The notes beneath the pieces were generated by a model. That model saw only the letters and a program-made list of their open reading frames with translations. It ran no database searches and had not been told where the DNA came from. From assembly GCA_016219235.1 (NCBI GenBank), contig JACRBO010000485.1, positions 1-6,234 on the forward strand: a stretch of 6,234 nucleotides of DNA. Direction: 5' to 3'. Shown one piece after another: positions 6,044 to 6,234 of this stretch. Within the stretch, counting starts at the first letter, position 1, and each line of letters opens with the position of its first letter. Made by a program: the position numbers and the translations under genes. The stretch comes from Chloroflexota bacterium (lineage in GTDB: Bacteria > Chloroflexota > Anaerolineae > Fen-1058).

Positions 6044-6055
6044 TTGGAGGTTCGT

Positions 6056-6234
6056 ATGCTGCTCGGCAAAGTCGTCGGCACGCTGGTCGCCACCCGCAAG
6101 GACGAGAAGATGGACGGCCTGAAGTTTCTCGTCGTGCGGCAGATCAGCATCGACGGAAAAGAGAGCGCCAACTACGTGGTCGCCGTAGATGCGGTCGGCG
6201 CGGGTGTGGGTGAAGTGGTCATGTACGCCAGCGG
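6056..6234 (+). CDS. BMC vertex pentamer protein (BMC-P, EutN/CcmL family), 3' truncated by window end
   Basis: The first 59 complete codons of an EutN/CcmL-type protein, usually about 85-100 residues. Visible family marks are MLLGKVVGTLVATRKDEKM at the N-terminus, LKFLVVRQI, and AVDAVGAGVGEVVMYASG, the conserved stretch preceding the pentamer interface. BMC-P pentamers cap the vertices of the icosahedral shell. GGAGG (6046-6050) lies 5 nt before the ATG. The 96-bp gap after BMC-H is filled by the inverted heptad element. More than one BMC-P gene is common in such loci, so others may follow. Confidence 0.95.
   Translation, partial: MLLGKVVGTLVATRKDEKMDGLKFLVVRQISIDGKESANYVVAVDAVGAGVGEVVMYAS

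Overview
The window is GC-rich bacterial DNA, about 60% G+C by eye. Its gene set and style resemble Chloroflexota (Anaerolineae-like): a degenerate REC-GGDEF regulator, tandem type I signal peptidases, a YgiT-type zinc-finger protein inside an operon, heptanucleotide intergenic repeats, and a microcompartment locus built on sugar-phosphate enzymes. That phylum assignment is an inference from style, not a proof.

Left part (1-1640). The window opens inside a flavoprotein of the monomeric sarcosine oxidase / N-methyl-tryptophan oxidase family, of which only the C-terminal ~219 residues are present. It converges on a minus-strand REC + degenerate GGDEF response regulator. A 49-bp array of seven heptanucleotides joins the two 3' ends and contains the first gene's stop codon and part of the second's. 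The regulator is transcribed divergently from the next block, and good sigma70-like promoters can be read in both directions between 1612 and 1682.

Middle (1713-3032). Two type I signal peptidase genes lie in tandem. Each encodes 201 residues that align without a gap, with the Ser/Lys dyad at the same positions (S61, K102). Both appear to use non-ATG starts (GTG and TTG).

Right part (3063-6234). This is the front of a bacterial microcompartment (BMC) locus: RpiB-like isomerase, DeoC aldolase, YgiT-type zinc-finger protein, CsoS1D-like tandem shell protein (BMC-T), PduA-like hexamer protein (BMC-H), and the start of an EutN/CcmL-like pentamer protein (BMC-P). RpiB and DeoC both carry an extra, mutually similar N-terminal amphipathic helix that looks like an encapsulation peptide. 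A lumen that processes (deoxy)ribose phosphates is the simplest reading: DeoC splits 2-deoxyribose-5-phosphate into glyceraldehyde-3-phosphate and acetaldehyde, a volatile aldehyde of the kind BMCs retain. This matches the class called sugar-phosphate-utilising (SPU) BMCs in published surveys, known mainly from genomics. Downstream lumen enzymes (aldehyde dehydrogenase, phosphotransacylase or others), if any, lie beyond the window.

Points worth a second look are the replaced catalytic Cys in RpiB, its extra EutQ/EutT-like linker module, two large intercistronic hairpins (after deoC and between BMC-H and BMC-P), the shared words in the two heptad-repeat elements, and the signal peptidase pair just upstream of the BMC genes.
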